This document shows positions 5,997-7,016 of a stretch of 7,016 nt of DNA, piece after piece; position 1 is the stretch's first letter, and each line of letters opens with the position of its first letter. The notes under the pieces are model-generated. The model was given only the letters and a program-made list of their open reading frames with translations, was not told the origin of the DNA and did no database searches. The DNA lies in NCBI GenBank assembly GCA_021817625.1, contig JAKASY010000097.1, positions 1-7,016 of the forward strand, given 5' to 3'. A program made the position numbers and the translations under genes. This DNA comes from Bacillota bacterium. GTDB taxonomy: Bacteria > Bacillota_E > JAJZYS01 > JAILZS01.

Positions 5997-6015
5997 CGGA
6001 CGACGGGCTCGTCCG
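5997..6015. promoter_or_regulatory. Perfect 7-5-7 inverted repeat, candidate operator between the transporter operon and the PRPP synthetase gene
   Basis: CGGACGA and TCGTCCG flank CGGGC, with perfect arms. It lies in the 200 bp between the divergent permease (5879) and PRPP synthetase (6084) starts. It covers the expected -35 area of a rightward promoter whose possible -10 is TACGAT at 6025-6030 (four of six consensus bases); no good -35 box is seen. A site here could control either or both genes. The XRE regulator encoded in the operon is the obvious candidate protein, but that is inference. It could instead be an RNA hairpin. Confidence 0.4.
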
Positions 6016-6083
6016 CGCCTGTAGTACGATTTGCGCGGGAGCGATGCCTCCGCTGACGACGCGCCCGAAGAACGGAGATGGCC

Positions 6084-7016
6084 ATGGACGACAGCCCGAT
6101 GCTCGTGTTCGCTGGCAGCGGCAGCCCGAAGCTGACCGCGCGCGTGGCGGACTACCTTGGCGTGGCGCCGGGGCGGGGCGAGACCCTGCGCTTCTCGGAT
6201 GGCAACCTGTTCGTGCGCATCGGCGAGAACGTGCGCGGCCAGGACGTGTACCTGGTGCAGTCGACGGTCTTCCCGGCGAACGACAACTTCATGGAGCTGC
6301 TCTTCTGGGTGGACGCGTTTCGCCGCGCCAGCGCGGCCTCCGTGACCGTCGTCATGCCCTACTTCAGCTACGCCAAGGGCGACAAGAAGGACGAGCCGCG
6401 CGTGTCGATCCGGGCGCGCGTCTGCGCGGACGCGATCGAGGTGGCGGGGGCCGACCGCATCGTCACCGTGGACCTGCACGCCCCCCAGATCCAGGGCTTC
6501 TTCCACAAGCCCGTCGACAACCTGCGCGCGGCCGGCGTCCTGGTCGACGGCATCCGCGCTCTCGACCTGCCCGACCCGGTCGTCGTCGCGCCCGACGCCG
6601 GCTTCGCCAAGGCGGCGCGCACGTATGCCAAGGCCCTGGGGGCCGACCTGGCGATCGGCGACAAGGAGCGCCTCGCCCACGACGAGGACGCACGCATCCG
6701 CACGATCATCGGCACGGTGGCCGGGCGGAGCGCGGTCATCGTGGACGACTTCACCGTCTCGGCCGGCACGCTCGCGAGCGTGGCGGAAGAGCTCCGGCGG
6801 CGCGGCGCCGGTCGGGTGGTGGCTGCCGTCACGCATGGCGTGCTGACGGCCGGTGGCGCCGAGCGCCTCGCCCACAGCCCGATCGAGCGCCTGTTCATCA
6901 CCGACACCGTGGAGAACCACCCGACCCCGCTTCCGGCCAAGGTCGAGGTGGTCTCCGTCGCCGCGCTCCTGGGCGAGGCCATCCGCCGCATCCACCGCCG
7001 CGAGAGCCTCAGCTCG
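6084..7016 (+). CDS. prs: Ribose-phosphate pyrophosphokinase (PRPP synthetase), divergent type; 3' end cut by window
   Basis: The enzyme should make PRPP from ribose 5-phosphate and ATP, feeding nucleotide, His, Trp and NAD synthesis. The 311 visible residues cover nearly the whole protein: they stop at RRIHRRESLSS, where family members end a few residues later. Landmarks are RFSDGNLFVRIGENVRG (36-52), QSTVFPANDNFMELL (59-73), YFSYAKGDKKDEPRVSIRAR (93-112), DLHAPQIQGFF (130-140) with H132, DKER (193-196) and VDDFTVSAGT (220-229). Compared with class I enzymes the ATP loops differ (FSDGN for FSDGE, YAKGDKKDEPR for YARQDRKDRPR), and the PRPP loop lacks its third acidic residue (V225 instead of Asp). 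I recall a bacterial sub-clade with this pattern; it may be a second, paralogous enzyme. ATG 6084 is chosen because GGAG lies 6 nt upstream; ATG 6078 abuts that site. It is divergent from the transporter operon. Confidence 0.9.
   Translation, partial: MDDSPMLVFAGSGSPKLTARVADYLGVAPGRGETLRFSDGNLFVRIGENVRGQDVYLVQSTVFPANDNFMELLFWVDAFRRASAASVTVVMPYFSYAKGDKKDEPRVSIRARVCADAIEVAGADRIVTVDLHAPQIQGFFHKPVDNLRAAGVLVDGIRALDLPDPVVVAPDAGFAKAARTYAKALGADLAIGDKERLAHDEDARIRTIIGTVAGRSAVIVDDFTVSAGTLASVAEELRRRGAGRVVAAVTHGVLTAGGAERLAHSPIERLFITDTVENHPTPLPAKVEVVSVAALLGEAIRRIHRRESLSS

Noticed and set aside
5880..6083. A ModE-type operator near the transporter promoter
   Set aside because: Nothing resembling the AT-rich TATAT half-sites of ModE operators is present, and the linked regulator is of a different family.
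5880..6995. Upstream extension of the permease frame across the prs-like gene on the opposite strand
   Set aside because: The extension is the antisense of the PRPP synthetase and has no homology I can see; the permease begins at its first helix at 5879.

Overview
This is a GC-rich bacterial window, close to 70% G+C by eye, with almost every third codon position G or C in the real reading frames. Genes are densely packed and GTG or TTG starts are common. The solute-binding protein has a Sec-type signal peptide without a lipobox cysteine, which fits a diderm with a periplasm better than a monoderm. The taxon cannot be fixed from this sequence; a deep-branching, high-GC soil-type bacterium is my guess.

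Layout: positions 3-464 (+) hold the C-terminal part of an unrecognised protein cut by the window edge. Convergent to it, reading leftward, is a Uma2-family (DUF820) PD-(D/E)XK protein at 484-1035. Next on the minus strand are a broken GNAT acetyltransferase (1128-1534) and a Nudix hydrolase (1528-2013), whose stop codon overlaps the GNAT start. From 2099 to 5879 (-) lies the main system, a four-gene oxyanion-uptake operon of the molybdate/tungstate (Mod/Wtp) type. In transcription order it encodes a six-helix permease, an ATPase with a C-terminal TOBE-like extension, a periplasmic binding protein, and an XRE-HTH regulator carrying its own periplasmic-binding-protein-like sensor domain. A roughly 200 bp intergenic region with a perfect 7-5-7 inverted repeat separates this operon from a divergent gene, a PRPP synthetase homologue with altered ATP and PRPP loops (6084 to the window end, lacking only its last few residues).

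How the genes work together: the binding protein should capture molybdate or tungstate in the periplasm, the permease and ATPase should import it, and the regulator probably reads the cytoplasmic pool and adjusts transcription. The PRPP synthetase is divergent but I see no direct biochemical link beyond a shared promoter region. I find no mobile element, CRISPR array, tRNA or rRNA, and no clear sign of a wholly new system. The points most worth following are the regulator-transporter pairing, the atypical PRPP synthetase, the multiply-lesioned GNAT gene and the two palindromes. No gene-free stretch exceeds 300 bases.
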